Shown here piece after piece: positions 45,288 to 54,209 of a DNA stretch of 64,000 nt. Numbering within the stretch: the first letter of the stretch is position 1; each line of letters starts with the position of its first letter. A program made the position numbers and the translations under genes. The stretch is from Paenibacillus rhizophilus. Lineage in GTDB: Bacteria; Bacillota; Bacilli; Paenibacillales; Paenibacillaceae. The stretch covers positions 310,001 to 374,000 of the forward strand of contig NZ_RQPI01000001.1 in NCBI RefSeq assembly GCF_003854965.1. The letters run 5' to 3'. The notes beneath the pieces were generated by a model. The model was not told where the DNA came from. It saw nothing but the letters and a program-made list of their open reading frames with translations, and did not search any database.

Positions 45288-45313
45288 TAAAGAGTGGGGA
45301 AACCCACTCTTTA
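45288..45313 (+). promoter_or_regulatory. Leader hairpin with GAAA tetraloop before rimP
   Basis: TAAAGAGTGGG pairs perfectly with CCCACTCTTTA (11 bp) around a GAAA loop, followed by TCTTTGG. It could be an attenuator of the nusA operon, where NusA feeds back on termination, but the T-run is weak. Confidence 0.55.
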
Positions 45314-45358
45314 TCTTTGGTATATAGCAAAAGACAAGTTCGTGGAGGTTAGTTTTAT

Positions 45359-45820
45359 TTGAGCACACCCAAAATTAAAGGTATGGTGGAAGAGATGCTG
45401 AAACCCTACCTTGACAACAATGGATTCGAACTGGTGGACGTGGAATACGTGAAGGAAGGCTCCAATTACTTTTTGCGAGTATTCGTGGATAAGGAAGGCG
45501 GAATCGACATCGATGATTGCGGAAGCGTCAGCGAGTTCTTAAGCGCCAAGCTGGACGAGAACGATCCTATTACCGGCGCTTATTTTTTGGAGGTATCTTC
45601 TCCGGGTGCGGAACGGCCGCTTAAAAAAGCAGAAGAAGTGGCCAAAGCGGTCGGCAAGGACGTGTTCGTCACGACTTACGAGCCGATCGACGGACTCAAG
45701 GAATTCGAAGGCCGGCTGCTCTCGTTCGAGGACGGGGAAATGCTCATCTCCGTGGGCAAAAAACAGCATGTCGTTCCATATGCCAAAGTCGCAAGCGCGA
45801 GATTGGCCATTATTTTTTAA
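45359..45820 (+). CDS. rimP: Ribosome maturation factor RimP
   Basis: RimP helps 30S assembly around S12 and S19. The 153-residue protein has the family pattern: MVEEMLKPYLDNNGFELVDV, FLRVFVDKEGGIDIDDC, ITGAYFLEVSSPGAERPL and the C-terminal Sm-like fold with GRLLSFEDGEMLISV. The start is TTG 45359, behind GTGGAGGTTAG. It opens the operon from the promoter at 45227, with nusA next. Confidence 0.95.
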   Translation: MSTPKIKGMVEEMLKPYLDNNGFELVDVEYVKEGSNYFLRVFVDKEGGIDIDDCGSVSEFLSAKLDENDPITGAYFLEVSSPGAERPLKKAEEVAKAVGKDVFVTTYEPIDGLKEFEGRLLSFEDGEMLISVGKKQHVVPYAKVASARLAIIF

Positions 45821-45847
45821 GGTTTTGAAAGGGGGACCGGATTTTTC

Positions 45848-46945
45848 ATGAGTATGGATTTTATTGAAGCTATGAATGAACTGGAGAGAGAGAAAGGCAT
45901 CAGCAAGGATGTGCTGTTTGAAGCCATTGAGGCTGCGCTGATCTCCAGCTATAAACGTAATTTCAACGCGGCGCAGAATGTTCGGGTGGATATGAACCGC
46001 AACACGGGAGTTATCAAAGTGTTTGCCCGCAAGCTGATCGTGGAAGAGGTGCTCGACTCGCGTACTGAGATTTCACTGCCTGCAGCGCGCGAGATCAACC
46101 CGCATTTTCAACTGGAGGATGTGGCCGAGCTTGAAGTTACGCCGAGAGACTTCGGACGCATCGCTGCCCAGACAGCCAAGCAGGTCGTCACCCAGCGCAT
46201 CCGCGAAGCCGAGCGGGGACTGATTTACAACGCTTTTATCGACAAGGAAGAAGATATCGTTACCGGAATCGTGCAGCGGCAGGACCTTCGCAACGTTTAC
46301 ATCGATCTGGGAAAAATAGAAGCGGTGCTTCCGCTGAACGAGCTGATGCCGGGCGAAAAGTTCAAGCACGGTGAGCGTATCAAAGCCTATATTACCAAGG
46401 TGGAGAATACGACCAAGGGGCCTCAAATTTTGCTTTCCCGCAGTCATCCGGGGCTTTTGAAACGGCTGTTCGAGCTTGAGGTGCCGGAAATCTTCGACGG
46501 CGTCGTTGAGATCCGCTCCGTAGCCCGGGAAGCGGGGTTCCGTTCCAAAATTGCGGTGTACTCGCGTAATCCGGAAGTCGATCCCGTCGGCTCCTGCGTA
46601 GGCCCGAGAGGGATGCGCGTGCAGACGATCGTCACCGAGCTGCGCGGCGAGAAAATTGACATCGTGCGTTTTTCCGAATCGGTGGAAGAATATGTAGCCA
46701 ATGCGCTCAGTCCTTCCAAAGTGCTTGAAGTTCAAGTGTTCGAAGCGGAAAAAATGGCGCGCGTCATCGTTCCCGACTATCAGCTGTCGCTGGCCATCGG
46801 CATCAAAGGGCAGAACGCCCGTTTGGCCGCGAAGCTGACCGGATGGAAAATCGATATCAAGAGCGAAAGCCAGGCGGAGCAGGAATTCGGCAGACCTAGA
46901 ACGTCCAGCGACGAAATGCATCAGGATTCCGTCTCCATAGATTAA
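45848..46945 (+). CDS. nusA: Transcription termination/antitermination factor NusA
   Basis: NusA binds RNA polymerase and nascent RNA, modulating pausing and termination. The 365-residue protein has the N-terminal polymerase-binding domain (MDFIEAMNELEREKGISKDV), an S1 domain (VTGIVQRQDLRNVYIDLGKI), and two KH domains (YSRNPEVDPVGSCVGPRGMR and LSLAIGIKGQNARLAAKLTG). It lacks the acidic C-terminal repeats of E. coli NusA, as is normal in Firmicutes. AAAGGGGGACC lies upstream of ATG. Confidence 0.97.
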   Translation: MSMDFIEAMNELEREKGISKDVLFEAIEAALISSYKRNFNAAQNVRVDMNRNTGVIKVFARKLIVEEVLDSRTEISLPAAREINPHFQLEDVAELEVTPRDFGRIAAQTAKQVVTQRIREAERGLIYNAFIDKEEDIVTGIVQRQDLRNVYIDLGKIEAVLPLNELMPGEKFKHGERIKAYITKVENTTKGPQILLSRSHPGLLKRLFELEVPEIFDGVVEIRSVAREAGFRSKIAVYSRNPEVDPVGSCVGPRGMRVQTIVTELRGEKIDIVRFSESVEEYVANALSPSKVLEVQVFEAEKMARVIVPDYQLSLAIGIKGQNARLAAKLTGWKIDIKSESQAEQEFGRPRTSSDEMHQDSVSID

Positions 46946-46968
46946 TAACGAGGGGCGGGTGGCTAACA

Positions 46969-47277
46969 ATGAAACAGAAAAAAGTGCCGCTGCGCAAATG
47001 CGTCGCCAGTCAGGAAATGATGCCCAAGAAGGAACTTATCCGCATTGTAAGGACGCCCGGAGGCGAGGTCTTGATCGATCTTACCGGGAAGAAGTCGGGA
47101 CGCGGAGCGTATATTTGCGGCAAGCTGGAATGCTTCAAGCTGGCTCAGAAGACCAAGGCCCTGGACCGGGCACTGAAGGTTCCGGTGAGTCAGGAAATAT
47201 ACGAGCAGCTCGCCAGGGATTTCGTATCCGTGGAAGAGCAGTTCCTTGCGGCAAAGGAAGCTTCGGACGATGAGTAA
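46969..47277 (+). CDS. rnpM: RNase P modulator RnpM (YlxR, DUF448)
   Basis: The 102-residue basic protein has the YlxR fold signature: PLRKCVASQEMMPKKELIRI, then GGEVLIDLTGKKSGRGAYIC and an ALK-type C-terminal helix. In B. subtilis YlxR, renamed RnpM, binds RNase P RNA and modulates its activity. The gene sits in the invariant nusA-rnpM-rplGA-infB order and overlaps the next start by 8 bases. Confidence 0.92.
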   Translation: MKQKKVPLRKCVASQEMMPKKELIRIVRTPGGEVLIDLTGKKSGRGAYICGKLECFKLAQKTKALDRALKVPVSQEIYEQLARDFVSVEEQFLAAKEASDDE

Positions 47278-47593
47278 GGCTCTCTCAAATCTTGGGCTGG
47301 CCATGCGTGCGGGGAAAGTGGTTACCGGCGAAGAGTCTGTGCTGAAAGCGGTCCGTTCAGCAGAGGCGAAGCTGGTTCTCTTGGCGGGAGACGCTTCAGA
47401 CAATACGCAGAAGAAATTCCGCGACAAATGCGGAAGTTACAATATTCCGCTGGTGGTCGAATTCAGCCGTGACAGCCTGGGCGCTTCTATCGGTAAGGAT
47501 GGACGCGTCGTGCTGGCCGTTACGGACAAAGGATTCGCAGAAATGATCTCCAAGCAACTGGGGGATAATGTCGGAGGTGGTATTATTGACTAA
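47270..47593 (+). CDS. rplGA: L7Ae-family RNA-binding protein (YlxQ)
   Basis: This 107-residue protein is of the L7Ae/L30e/Gadd45 fold that binds kink-turn RNA. Visible features are [40 protein letters not shown] and an internal Gly-rich turn. The start is ATG 47270, overlapping the end of rnpM; the longer in-frame codon at 47246 is inside rnpM. It overlaps infB by 8 bases. The physiological target in this location is not known from the sequence. Confidence 0.88.
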   Translation: MSKALSNLGLAMRAGKVVTGEESVLKAVRSAEAKLVLLAGDASDNTQKKFRDKCGSYNIPLVVEFSRDSLGASIGKDGRVVLAVTDKGFAEMISKQLGDNVGGGIID

Positions 47594-50180
47594 ACAAGAC
47601 AGCAAAGATAAACTGCGGGTTTACGAATACGCCAAATCGCTTAACATGAGCAGCAAAGAGATTATCACGATTTTGAAACGCCTGAACGTTCCGGTGAATA
47701 ATCATATGAGCGTTATGGAAAATGACTCCGTATCGAAGGTGGAACAGTTCTTTAAGGATATTAAGTCAAATGCCGCGGCCAAACGGGAAAATGAAGGCGC
47801 AAACCGCCCTGCCCAGACAGCTACGGCAACGATAGAAGCGCACAGCGCAAATAAAAATCAAACGGAAAAGCAGGTAGGTATGAACAAACCAAATAATAAC
47901 TCATCGACAATGTCGTCAAGACCCCAAAGCGGGCAGGATTCCCGCAGAAATCAGACCGGCTCCGGGCAGCAGCGCCCGCAGGGTCAAGGTGGAGCGCCGC
48001 GTCCAGGTGGACGTCCGCAAGGTCAGGGAGGAGCATCTCAATCCCGTCCGCAAGGTCAAGGCGGAGCGCCACAATCCCGTCCGCAAGGTCAGGGCGGAGC
48101 GCCACAATCCCGTCCGCAAGGTCAAGGCGGAGCTCCCCGTCAGGGCGAAGCTCGCCCGCAGGGCCAAGGCGGCCAGCGGCCAGGCGGATTCGGCAGCGGC
48201 GGGAATCGTCCGCAAGGCCAGGGCGGAGCGCCACAATCCCGTCCGCAAGGTCAAGGCGGAGATTCCTCCCGCGGCGGAGACCGGAACTCCAAGAATCGTC
48301 AGGGCGGCAACCAGAGACGGTTCGAGGATGGCAAAGGCGGCAATTTCCGGAACAACGGACGCGGCGGCAAGAACCAACGCGGAGGCAGAAACCAGCAGCC
48401 GGTTGAGCGCCGCGAGAAAATCGACAACACGCCGAAGAAAATTATTGTCCGCGGCAACATGACCGTCGGAGAAACAGCAAAGCTGCTTCACAAGGACGCT
48501 TCAGAAGTAATCAAGAAGCTGATTCTGATGGGCGTTATGGCTACGATCAACCAGGAACTGGATATCGAGACCATTCAACTGCTAGCCGGTGAATTCGGCG
48601 TTGAAGTCGAAGTGAAGATACCGGTCGAGGAAGACCGCTTTGAAACCGTCGAAGAGAACGATGCTCCCGAAGATCTGCAGGCACGTCCTCCGGTCGTTAC
48701 CATTATGGGTCACGTCGACCACGGTAAGACAACGCTGCTTGACGCCATTCGTTCCACGAACGTAACCGGCGGCGAAGCAGGCGGCATTACGCAGCATATT
48801 GGCGCTTACCAGGTCGAAATCAACCATAAGAAAATTACGTTCCTCGATACTCCGGGTCACGAAGCGTTTACGGCGATGCGTGCCCGCGGAGCGCAGGTTA
48901 CCGATATTACGATTATCGTCGTAGCGGCCGACGACGGCGTCATGCCGCAGACGGTTGAGGCCATCAACCATGCCAAGGCTGCGGGTCTGCCGATCATCGT
49001 CGCTGTTAACAAGATCGACAAGCCGGGCGCGGACCCGGACAGAGTGAAGCAAGAACTGACCAATTATGAGCTCGTCCCTGAAGAGTGGGGCGGCGATACC
49101 ATTTTCGTTAATGTTTCTGCCAAGCAGCGCATCGGTCTTGAGGATCTGCTTGAAATGATCCTGCTCGTCGCGGAAGTGAACGAGTACAAGGCGAACTCTG
49201 ATAAACGGGCACGCGGTACCGTGATTGAAGCCGAGCTGGACAAGAGCCGCGGTCCGGTAGCCCGCATTCTCGTTCAGAACGGAACGTTGAAGGTGGGAGA
49301 CGCCTTTGTTGTGGGCAACTGCTTCGGACGCGTACGGGTCATGGTGAGCGACAAGGGCCGCCGTCTGAAGGAAGCCGGTCCTTCCACGCCGATCGAGATT
49401 ACCGGTCTGACGGAAGTTCCGCAGGCGGGCGATCCGTTTATGGTATTCGAAGACGAGCGGAAAGCGCGTCACATCGCCGACAGACGGGCGATTACCCAGC
49501 GCCAATCGGAGCTGAACACGAATAGCCGAGTAACGCTGGACGATCTGTTCAAGCACATCAAAGAAGGCGAGATCAAAGACCTCAACGTCATTATCAAGGC
49601 TGACGTTCAAGGCTCGGTCGAGGCTCTTAAAGGGTCCCTGGCCAAGATCGAAGTGGAAGGCGTGCGCGTTAAGATTATCCACAGCGGAGCAGGCGCGATT
49701 ACGGAATCCGATATTACGCTTGCAGCTGCTTCCAATGCGATTGTCATCGGCTTTAACGTTCGCCCGGATGCCCAGACGAAGGCTGCCGCCGAGCAGGAGA
49801 AGGTCGATGTGCGTCTGCACAACATCATTTACAACGTGATCGAGGAAATCGAACAGGCAATGAAGGGAATGCTGGACCCGGTATTCAAGGAGAACGTTAT
49901 CGGCCATGCCGAGGTGCGCAGTGTGTTCAAAATCAGTAAAGTGGGTGCAGTTGCCGGCTGTATGGTTACCGACGGCAAAATCGCCCGCAATGCGGAGACC
50001 CGCCTGATCCGCGGCGGCATCGTCGTGTTCGAAGGCAAGATCGACTCCCTGAAACGCTTTAAGGACGATGCCAAGGAAGTAGCGCAGGGTTATGAGTGCG
50101 GTATTACTTTGGAACGCTACAATGATCTCCAGGAAGGCGACATCATCGAAGCGTTTATCATGGAAACCGTAGAGCGCTAA
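47586..50180 (+). CDS. infB: Translation initiation factor IF-2
   Basis: IF-2 is the GTPase that brings fMet-tRNA to the 30S subunit and joins subunits. The 864-residue protein has an N-terminal IF2N module ([20 protein letters not shown]), a low-complexity Gln/Gly/Pro/Arg-rich linker at about 125-282 that contains an 11-residue tandem repeat, and a second IF2N module. The GTPase domain follows with [10 protein letters not shown] near 374, DTPGHEAF and NKIDKPG, then beta-barrel domains. The start is TTG 47586, GGAGGTGG 6 bases upstream; the ATG at 47568 precedes that site. Confidence 0.97.
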   Translation: MTKQDSKDKLRVYEYAKSLNMSSKEIITILKRLNVPVNNHMSVMENDSVSKVEQFFKDIKSNAAAKRENEGANRPAQTATATIEAHSANKNQTEKQVGMNKPNNNSSTMSSRPQSGQDSRRNQTGSGQQRPQGQGGAPRPGGRPQGQGGASQSRPQGQGGAPQSRPQGQGGAPQSRPQGQGGAPRQGEARPQGQGGQRPGGFGSGGNRPQGQGGAPQSRPQGQGGDSSRGGDRNSKNRQGGNQRRFEDGKGGNFRNNGRGGKNQRGGRNQQPVERREKIDNTPKKIIVRGNMTVGETAKLLHKDASEVIKKLILMGVMATINQELDIETIQLLAGEFGVEVEVKIPVEEDRFETVEENDAPEDLQARPPVVTIMGHVDHGKTTLLDAIRSTNVTGGEAGGITQHIGAYQVEINHKKITFLDTPGHEAFTAMRARGAQVTDITIIVVAADDGVMPQTVEAINHAKAAGLPIIVAVNKIDKPGADPDRVKQELTNYELVPEEWGGDTIFVNVSAKQRIGLEDLLEMILLVAEVNEYKANSDKRARGTVIEAELDKSRGPVARILVQNGTLKVGDAFVVGNCFGRVRVMVSDKGRRLKEAGPSTPIEITGLTEVPQAGDPFMVFEDERKARHIADRRAITQRQSELNTNSRVTLDDLFKHIKEGEIKDLNVIIKADVQGSVEALKGSLAKIEVEGVRVKIIHSGAGAITESDITLAAASNAIVIGFNVRPDAQTKAAAEQEKVDVRLHNIIYNVIEEIEQAMKGMLDPVFKENVIGHAEVRSVFKISKVGAVAGCMVTDGKIARNAETRLIRGGIVVFEGKIDSLKRFKDDAKEVAQGYECGITLERYNDLQEGDIIEAFIMETVER
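48039..48137 (+). repeat. 33-bp tandem repeat inside infB
   Basis: Three adjacent 33-base units starting CAATCCCGTCCGCAAGGTCA encode [11 protein letters not shown] each. A further near-copy starts at 48234. The units are nearly identical at DNA level, so copy number may vary between strains. Confidence 0.85.
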
Positions 50181-50199
50181 CCTAAAGAGGTGAATAAAC

Positions 50200-50559
50200 A
50201 TGTCTAAAATTAGAGCCGGACGCGTAGGAGAACAGATCAAGAAGGAACTCAGCCGTCTGATTCAAGCCGAGCTTAAAGATCCCCGGGTCGGGTTCGTTAC
50301 GGTTACCGGCGTAGATATTACCAATGACCTTTCCCAAGCGAAGGTATACCTTAGCATTTTCGGAGACGATGAGCAGAAGAACGCATCGCTTAAGGCGATT
50401 GAGAAAGCGAACGGCTTTCTGCGTTCGGAGCTTGGCAAGGCAATCCGCCTTCGGCATACGCCGGAACTGATCTTCAAGTTCGACGAATCCGTCGCCTACG
50501 GCAGCCGGATCGAGAAGCTGCTTGGCGAAATCGGCAAGCAGGACGAGAGCCAGGAATAA
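50200..50559 (+). CDS. rbfA: 30S ribosome-binding factor RbfA
   Basis: RbfA is a KH-fold cold-shock assembly factor that binds the 30S near 16S rRNA helix 45. The 119-residue protein shows RAGRVGEQIKKELSRLIQAE, DPRVGFVTVTGVDITNDLSQ, AKVYLSIFG and LGKAIRLRHTPELIFKFDES, all typical. AAAGAGGTGAATAAAC precedes the ATG. It is followed by nrnA after 16 bases, the order usual in this operon. Confidence 0.96.
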   Translation: MSKIRAGRVGEQIKKELSRLIQAELKDPRVGFVTVTGVDITNDLSQAKVYLSIFGDDEQKNASLKAIEKANGFLRSELGKAIRLRHTPELIFKFDESVAYGSRIEKLLGEIGKQDESQE

Positions 50560-50575
50560 CCAAAGGAGACGGCGA

Positions 50576-51553
50576 ATGCAGAGCTATGAACAAAGTCTTC
50601 GGCAGATACATCAGTTTCTGCTGGACCACGACGATTATCTTGTAGTGTCGCATATTCAGCCGGACGGAGATGCAGTCAGCTCTACCCTAGCGGTGGGCTG
50701 GCTTCTCTCATGTCTGGGCAAGAAATACACTATGCTTAACGAAGGGCCGATCCCGACCCGGATGAAATACTTGTGGAGGGCAGAGCAAATTGCCGATATG
50801 TCGGTAAATCCTCCGGAACGCATGTTCAGCAATGTCATTTGCGTCGACTGCGCCGATTTTCAGCGTGTCGGCCAGACACAGCGCTATTTTGAACCGGATG
50901 CTTCGATCGTGAACATCGATCATCATCCGACCAATAACGGCTACGGCACGGTTCAACTCATTAAGCCGGACGCTGCGGCTACGGCCGAGATTTTATTTGA
51001 TCTGCTGAAAGAATTCAACATCACATGGGATGCCGATATTGCGACAGCCATTTACACCGGCCTTTTAACCGATACGGGCGGTTTCCGCTATTCCAATACT
51101 TCTCCCAAAGTAATGGAAGCTTCTTCTGAACTGCTCTCGTTTGGAGTAAATGGACCGGAACTTGCGGAAACGCTGCTGGAGGAAATGACTCTCCCTCAGG
51201 TGAAAGTTCTTACCAAAGCGCTGAACACACTGCAACTATCCCCTAAGGGGGACATTGCTTGGGTATATGTTACGCCTCAGGACATGATTGACTGCGGCGC
51301 GGCCAACGAGGATTTGGAGGGGATCGTCAATTATCCCCGCAATATCCAGGGTGTTGAGGTCGGTATGCTGTTCAAGGTCATTCACGACCAGGCGGTTAAG
51401 GTCAGCTTCCGTTCCGCCGGCAGAGTAGATGTAGCCGCTCTGGCTCAAGTTTTTGGCGGCGGGGGGCATACCCGAGCAGCCGGAGCCAAGTTGGATGTTC
51501 CCCTGGAACAAGCGATTTCGCTTGTGCTTAAGGAGGTCAACCGGCTGTTATGA
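50576..51553 (+). CDS. nrnA: Oligoribonuclease/pAp phosphatase NrnA (DHH family)
   Basis: NrnA degrades very short RNAs and dephosphorylates 3'-phosphoadenosine 5'-phosphate. The 325-residue protein has the DHH domain with SHIQPDGDAVSST, VDCADFQRVG, the DHH motif NIDHHPTNNGYG and TGLLTDTGGFRYS, and the DHHA1 domain ending in GGGGHTRAAGAKL. ATG 50576 follows AAAGGAGACGG; the longer in-frame start is inside rbfA. Stop and truB start overlap by 4 bases. Confidence 0.94.
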   Translation: MQSYEQSLRQIHQFLLDHDDYLVVSHIQPDGDAVSSTLAVGWLLSCLGKKYTMLNEGPIPTRMKYLWRAEQIADMSVNPPERMFSNVICVDCADFQRVGQTQRYFEPDASIVNIDHHPTNNGYGTVQLIKPDAAATAEILFDLLKEFNITWDADIATAIYTGLLTDTGGFRYSNTSPKVMEASSELLSFGVNGPELAETLLEEMTLPQVKVLTKALNTLQLSPKGDIAWVYVTPQDMIDCGAANEDLEGIVNYPRNIQGVEVGMLFKVIHDQAVKVSFRSAGRVDVAALAQVFGGGGHTRAAGAKLDVPLEQAISLVLKEVNRLL

Positions 51554-52464
51554 GTGAGCTTGAAGGCGTTCTGGCTGTGTACAAGCCGGCCGGCTTTACC
51601 TCGCATGACGTCGTAGCCAAGACGCGGCGCATGCTCGGGATGAAAAGAATCGGGCATGCCGGCACGCTGGACCCCCAGGTTATCGGTGTTCTGCCGCTTT
51701 GCCTCGGACGGGCCACGCGCATCGTGGAGTATATTCAAGAGCTTCCCAAAGAATATATCGCCACACTTCGGCTAGGCATGTCCAGCGATACGGAAGACCT
51801 GACCGGCACTGTGACGGAGACGGCGGAAGAAGTTAGGGTAACCGAAGAAGAGGTAAGACGGACGCTGGATTCGTTCCGGGGGATCATTTCTCAGACGCCT
51901 CCCATGTATTCCGCGGTTAAGGTGGGCGGCAAGCGTCTCTACGAGTTGGCCCGTGAGGGCAAAACGGTGGAGCGCAAAAGCCGGGAGGTTGAGATTTACG
52001 AGATTGAGATGTCGGATATGGTCTGGAGCGGCAGATTTCCGGATATTACTTTCCGCGTCCTATGCTCCAAAGGCACCTATATCCGTACGCTTTGCGTCGA
52101 CATCGGACATGCGCTCGGGCTGCCCGGGGTAATGGTCAAGCTGGAACGCACGATGTCGGCGGGGATTCGGGCGGACCGCTGTCTGTCGCTAGAAGAAATC
52201 GGCGAGCGTATGGCGAACGGGACTCTTCAGGAATATCTTATTCCGGCCGATGAGGCCATCAGCCATCTTCCTGCCCATAAGGTGGCGGACGAGAAGAAGG
52301 CAGCCGCCCTTCAGGGACAGCGGTTGTCAGCACGGTTTGTAACGCCTGAAGTCCAAGAAATGGGTCCCTTTCGGCTCTATGACCAGCATGGAGGTTTTCT
52401 CGGAATTTACGAACCCGAGGATACCGGTTCAATCGCTCCCGTGAAAGTATTTGCCCAAATGTGA
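51550..52464 (+). CDS. truB: tRNA pseudouridine-55 synthase TruB
   Basis: TruB converts U55 in the T-loop of tRNAs to pseudouridine. The 304-residue protein has KPAGFTSHDVV, the catalytic motif GHAGTLDP with Asp41, GRATRIVEYI, MYSAVKVGGKRLYELAREG and the CSKGTYIRTLCVDIG block near residue 175. The C-terminal PUA-like part is short. The gene overlaps nrnA by 4 bases. An intergenic repeat follows before ribF. Confidence 0.96.
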   Translation: MSELEGVLAVYKPAGFTSHDVVAKTRRMLGMKRIGHAGTLDPQVIGVLPLCLGRATRIVEYIQELPKEYIATLRLGMSSDTEDLTGTVTETAEEVRVTEEEVRRTLDSFRGIISQTPPMYSAVKVGGKRLYELAREGKTVERKSREVEIYEIEMSDMVWSGRFPDITFRVLCSKGTYIRTLCVDIGHALGLPGVMVKLERTMSAGIRADRCLSLEEIGERMANGTLQEYLIPADEAISHLPAHKVADEKKAAALQGQRLSARFVTPEVQEMGPFRLYDQHGGFLGIYEPEDTGSIAPVKVFAQM

Positions 52465-52469
52465 TTAAA

Positions 52470-52558
52470 TTATAAGAGTTTAAGCTTAGTGATTATCTTT
52501 TGTCTTATTTTTCGAGAAACGAACGCCGCCATTAAAGGACGGCGCCGCCGTTTCTTCT
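52470..52558 (+). repeat. Dispersed intergenic repeat, copy C
   Basis: TATAAGAGTTTAAGC and the following AT-rich stretch match copy A closely. The hairpin AGAAACG (52515-52521) with CGTTTCT (52549-52555) encloses an inner CGCCG/CGGCG stem. The element begins 6 bases after the truB stop and ends 30 bases before ribF, on the sense strand. Confidence 0.65.
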
Positions 52559-52588
52559 TAACTAAGTGAAGTGCAGGTGAGAAACAGC

Positions 52589-53533
52589 GTGAGAACCGTA
52601 ACGTTAACCTATCCGATGCCGCCGGAGGCAGCAGCCGAGTGGGCGCAGCCCCAGATTGCCGCCTTGGGTCAATTCGACGGCCTGCACCGAGGGCATGTCA
52701 GCGTCATTTCCTCCGCCGTGGCTCTGGCCCGCAAAGAAGGCGTACCGGCAGCGGTCATAACTTTCTATCCTCACCCAAAAGATGTTATGGGAAAAGGGGA
52801 TTACGAAGGATATTTGACTCCCCCCCGCGACAAGCGGGAACTGCTTGCCGAGATGGGCGTCGATATTTTGTTCGTCATCGAATTCAATGAGGAACTCTCC
52901 CGGGTGAGCCCGCGGGACTTTGTGCTCGGCATGCTTCTGCCCCTGAAGATTACTGCGGCCGTTGTCGGATTCGACTTCCGCTTCGGCTACATGGGCGAAG
53001 GAGACGCCGATATGCTGCGCTTGCTTGGCAACGGAGCCATGAGAGTGGAGACCGTTCCGCCGTTCTTGCTCAATGGCGTGAAGGTGAGCAGCTCCGGTAT
53101 TCGAAAAGGCCTGCAGAATGGGGAAATAGAGCTGGTCAACTTTTGGTTCGGCCGGCGCTACCATCTGCGGGGAACGGTGGCTCACGGTGAGAAGCGCGGA
53201 CGCACCATCGGGTTTCCAACCGCGAATCTGGAGCTTGAGGACCGGTATGTCATACCTTCCAGAGGCGTGTATGCCGTTCGTGCTTTCCATAATGGAAAGG
53301 CGATGCCCGGAGTCATGAATGTGGGTGTGAAACCGACCTTTCACGAAGGAGTTACCACGCCAACGTTTGAGGTTCATCTGTTGGATTTTTCCGGAGATTT
53401 GTACGGCCAAGAAATGATGGTAGAACTGGTTTCTTTTATCCGGCCGGAGCACAGGTTCGATTCGGTGGAGTCCTTGATCGCGCAAATCCGCGAGGATGCG
53501 AAGACAGCCGGGAAGATTTTGCAAGAATATTAA
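52589..53533 (+). CDS. ribF: Bifunctional riboflavin kinase/FAD synthetase RibF
   Basis: RibF phosphorylates riboflavin to FMN and adenylates FMN to FAD. The 314-residue protein has an N-terminal nucleotidyltransferase domain (AALGQFDGLHRGHVSVISSA, VTFYPHP-like ITFYPHPKDVMG, FDFRFGYMG, SSSGIRKGLQNG) and a C-terminal flavokinase domain (HGEKRGRTIGFPTANLEL, PGVMNVGVKPTF). GTG 52589 has AGGTGA 8 bases upstream; the GTG at 52571 precedes that site. It is encoded here between truB and rpsO, as in Bacillus ribC. Confidence 0.95.
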   Translation: MRTVTLTYPMPPEAAAEWAQPQIAALGQFDGLHRGHVSVISSAVALARKEGVPAAVITFYPHPKDVMGKGDYEGYLTPPRDKRELLAEMGVDILFVIEFNEELSRVSPRDFVLGMLLPLKITAAVVGFDFRFGYMGEGDADMLRLLGNGAMRVETVPPFLLNGVKVSSSGIRKGLQNGEIELVNFWFGRRYHLRGTVAHGEKRGRTIGFPTANLELEDRYVIPSRGVYAVRAFHNGKAMPGVMNVGVKPTFHEGVTTPTFEVHLLDFSGDLYGQEMMVELVSFIRPEHRFDSVESLIAQIREDAKTAGKILQEY

Positions 53534-53600
53534 TCTTTGTTTTTCTGCATTTGGCATTTATAGATCTTACCTGTTGCATTGCCGGATCTTTCCGGCGACG

Positions 53601-53629
53601 TTTACTTTTGTTTTATATAGTGCTATACT
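53601..53629 (+). promoter_or_regulatory. SigA-type promoter upstream of rpsO
   Basis: TTTACT and TATACT are separated by 17 bases, 105 bases before the rpsO start. A GCCGGA/TCCGGC hairpin just upstream may end ribF transcription. Confidence 0.6.
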
Positions 53630-53669
53630 GATTAACGTTGCTGGATTGTCAGCATCCATAACCTTGGCT

Positions 53670-53704
53670 TGGTCATTCGAGTGTCACCGACGGTGACGAG
53701 GCCA
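53670..53704 (+). promoter_or_regulatory. Stem-loops in the rpsO leader, candidate S15 site
   Basis: GTCACC (53683-53688) pairs with GGTGAC (53692-53697) around GAC. An outer TGGTC/GGCCA pair (one G-U) can close it. S15 represses its own translation in several bacteria by binding leader structures of differing shape; binding here is an inference. Confidence 0.45.
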
Positions 53705-53734
53705 CTGGCGATTATAATGAAGGAGGTGAACAGG

Positions 53735-54004
53735 ATGGCATTGACTCAAGAACGCAAGCATCAACTGATCGACGAGCACAAAACTCATGAATCCGATACC
53801 GGATCTCCAGAGGTGCAAATTGCTATCCTCACGGAGAATATCGTTAATCTGACCGACCATTTGCGTACGCACAAGAAGGATCATCATTCCCGCCGCGGAT
53901 TGCTGAAGATGGTAGGTCAACGCCGTAAGCTGCTCGCGTATTTGAAGAACAAAGACGTGCAGCGTTACAGTGCTTTGATCGAGAAACTGGGATTGCGTCG
54001 TTAA
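53735..54004 (+). CDS. rpsO: 30S ribosomal protein S15
   Basis: S15 is a primary 16S rRNA-binding protein that organises the central domain. The 89-residue protein matches the family throughout: [20 protein letters not shown], then [35 protein letters not shown] and [13 protein letters not shown]. Length is standard. The ATG at 53735 follows AAGGAGGTGAACAG; the longer in-frame frame upstream covers the leader. The gene is followed by a terminator and a long leader before pnp. Confidence 0.98.
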   Translation: MALTQERKHQLIDEHKTHESDTGSPEVQIAILTENIVNLTDHLRTHKKDHHSRRGLLKMVGQRRKLLAYLKNKDVQRYSALIEKLGLRR

Positions 54005-54026
54005 TAATCCATAAGTTTACCCTGAA

Positions 54027-54091
54027 AGCAGCCTGGTTGTATACCGTATGTGCTTCCAAGAAGCGTCAACGGGACAACTGGGTTGCTTTTT
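54027..54091 (+). terminator. Rho-independent terminator after rpsO
   Basis: A 14-base arm (54027-54040) pairs with 54074-54087 with three G-U pairs, enclosing a smaller GCTT/GAAGC hairpin, followed by TTTTT. Confidence 0.7.
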
Positions 54092-54113
54092 GAAAATTGG
54101 GGAAAAATTTAGC

Positions 54114-54127
54114 AGTGTTCGAACACT
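54114..54127. promoter_or_regulatory. 14-base perfect palindrome upstream of pnp
   Basis: AGTGTTCGAACACT is a perfect inverted repeat in an AT-rich gap after the rpsO terminator. It looks like an operator for a dimeric repressor, but no known Firmicute consensus fits well. Confidence 0.4.
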
Positions 54128-54209
54128 AAGAACGTTAATAAACGGCTCTTTTCCCTTATGCGAAAGGTCATGCGGACCTTGATTAACATTAAATTGAAGA
54201 TTTTGAGGT

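Noticed and set aside
48039..48263. Regular repeats in infB as a CRISPR array
   Set aside because: The units are in frame, adjacent without unique spacers, and encode the IF-2 linker repeat.
48582..50240. 552-residue open frame on the - strand opposite infB
   Set aside because: It is a mirror of strongly biased codons in infB, with no ribosome binding site or family features.
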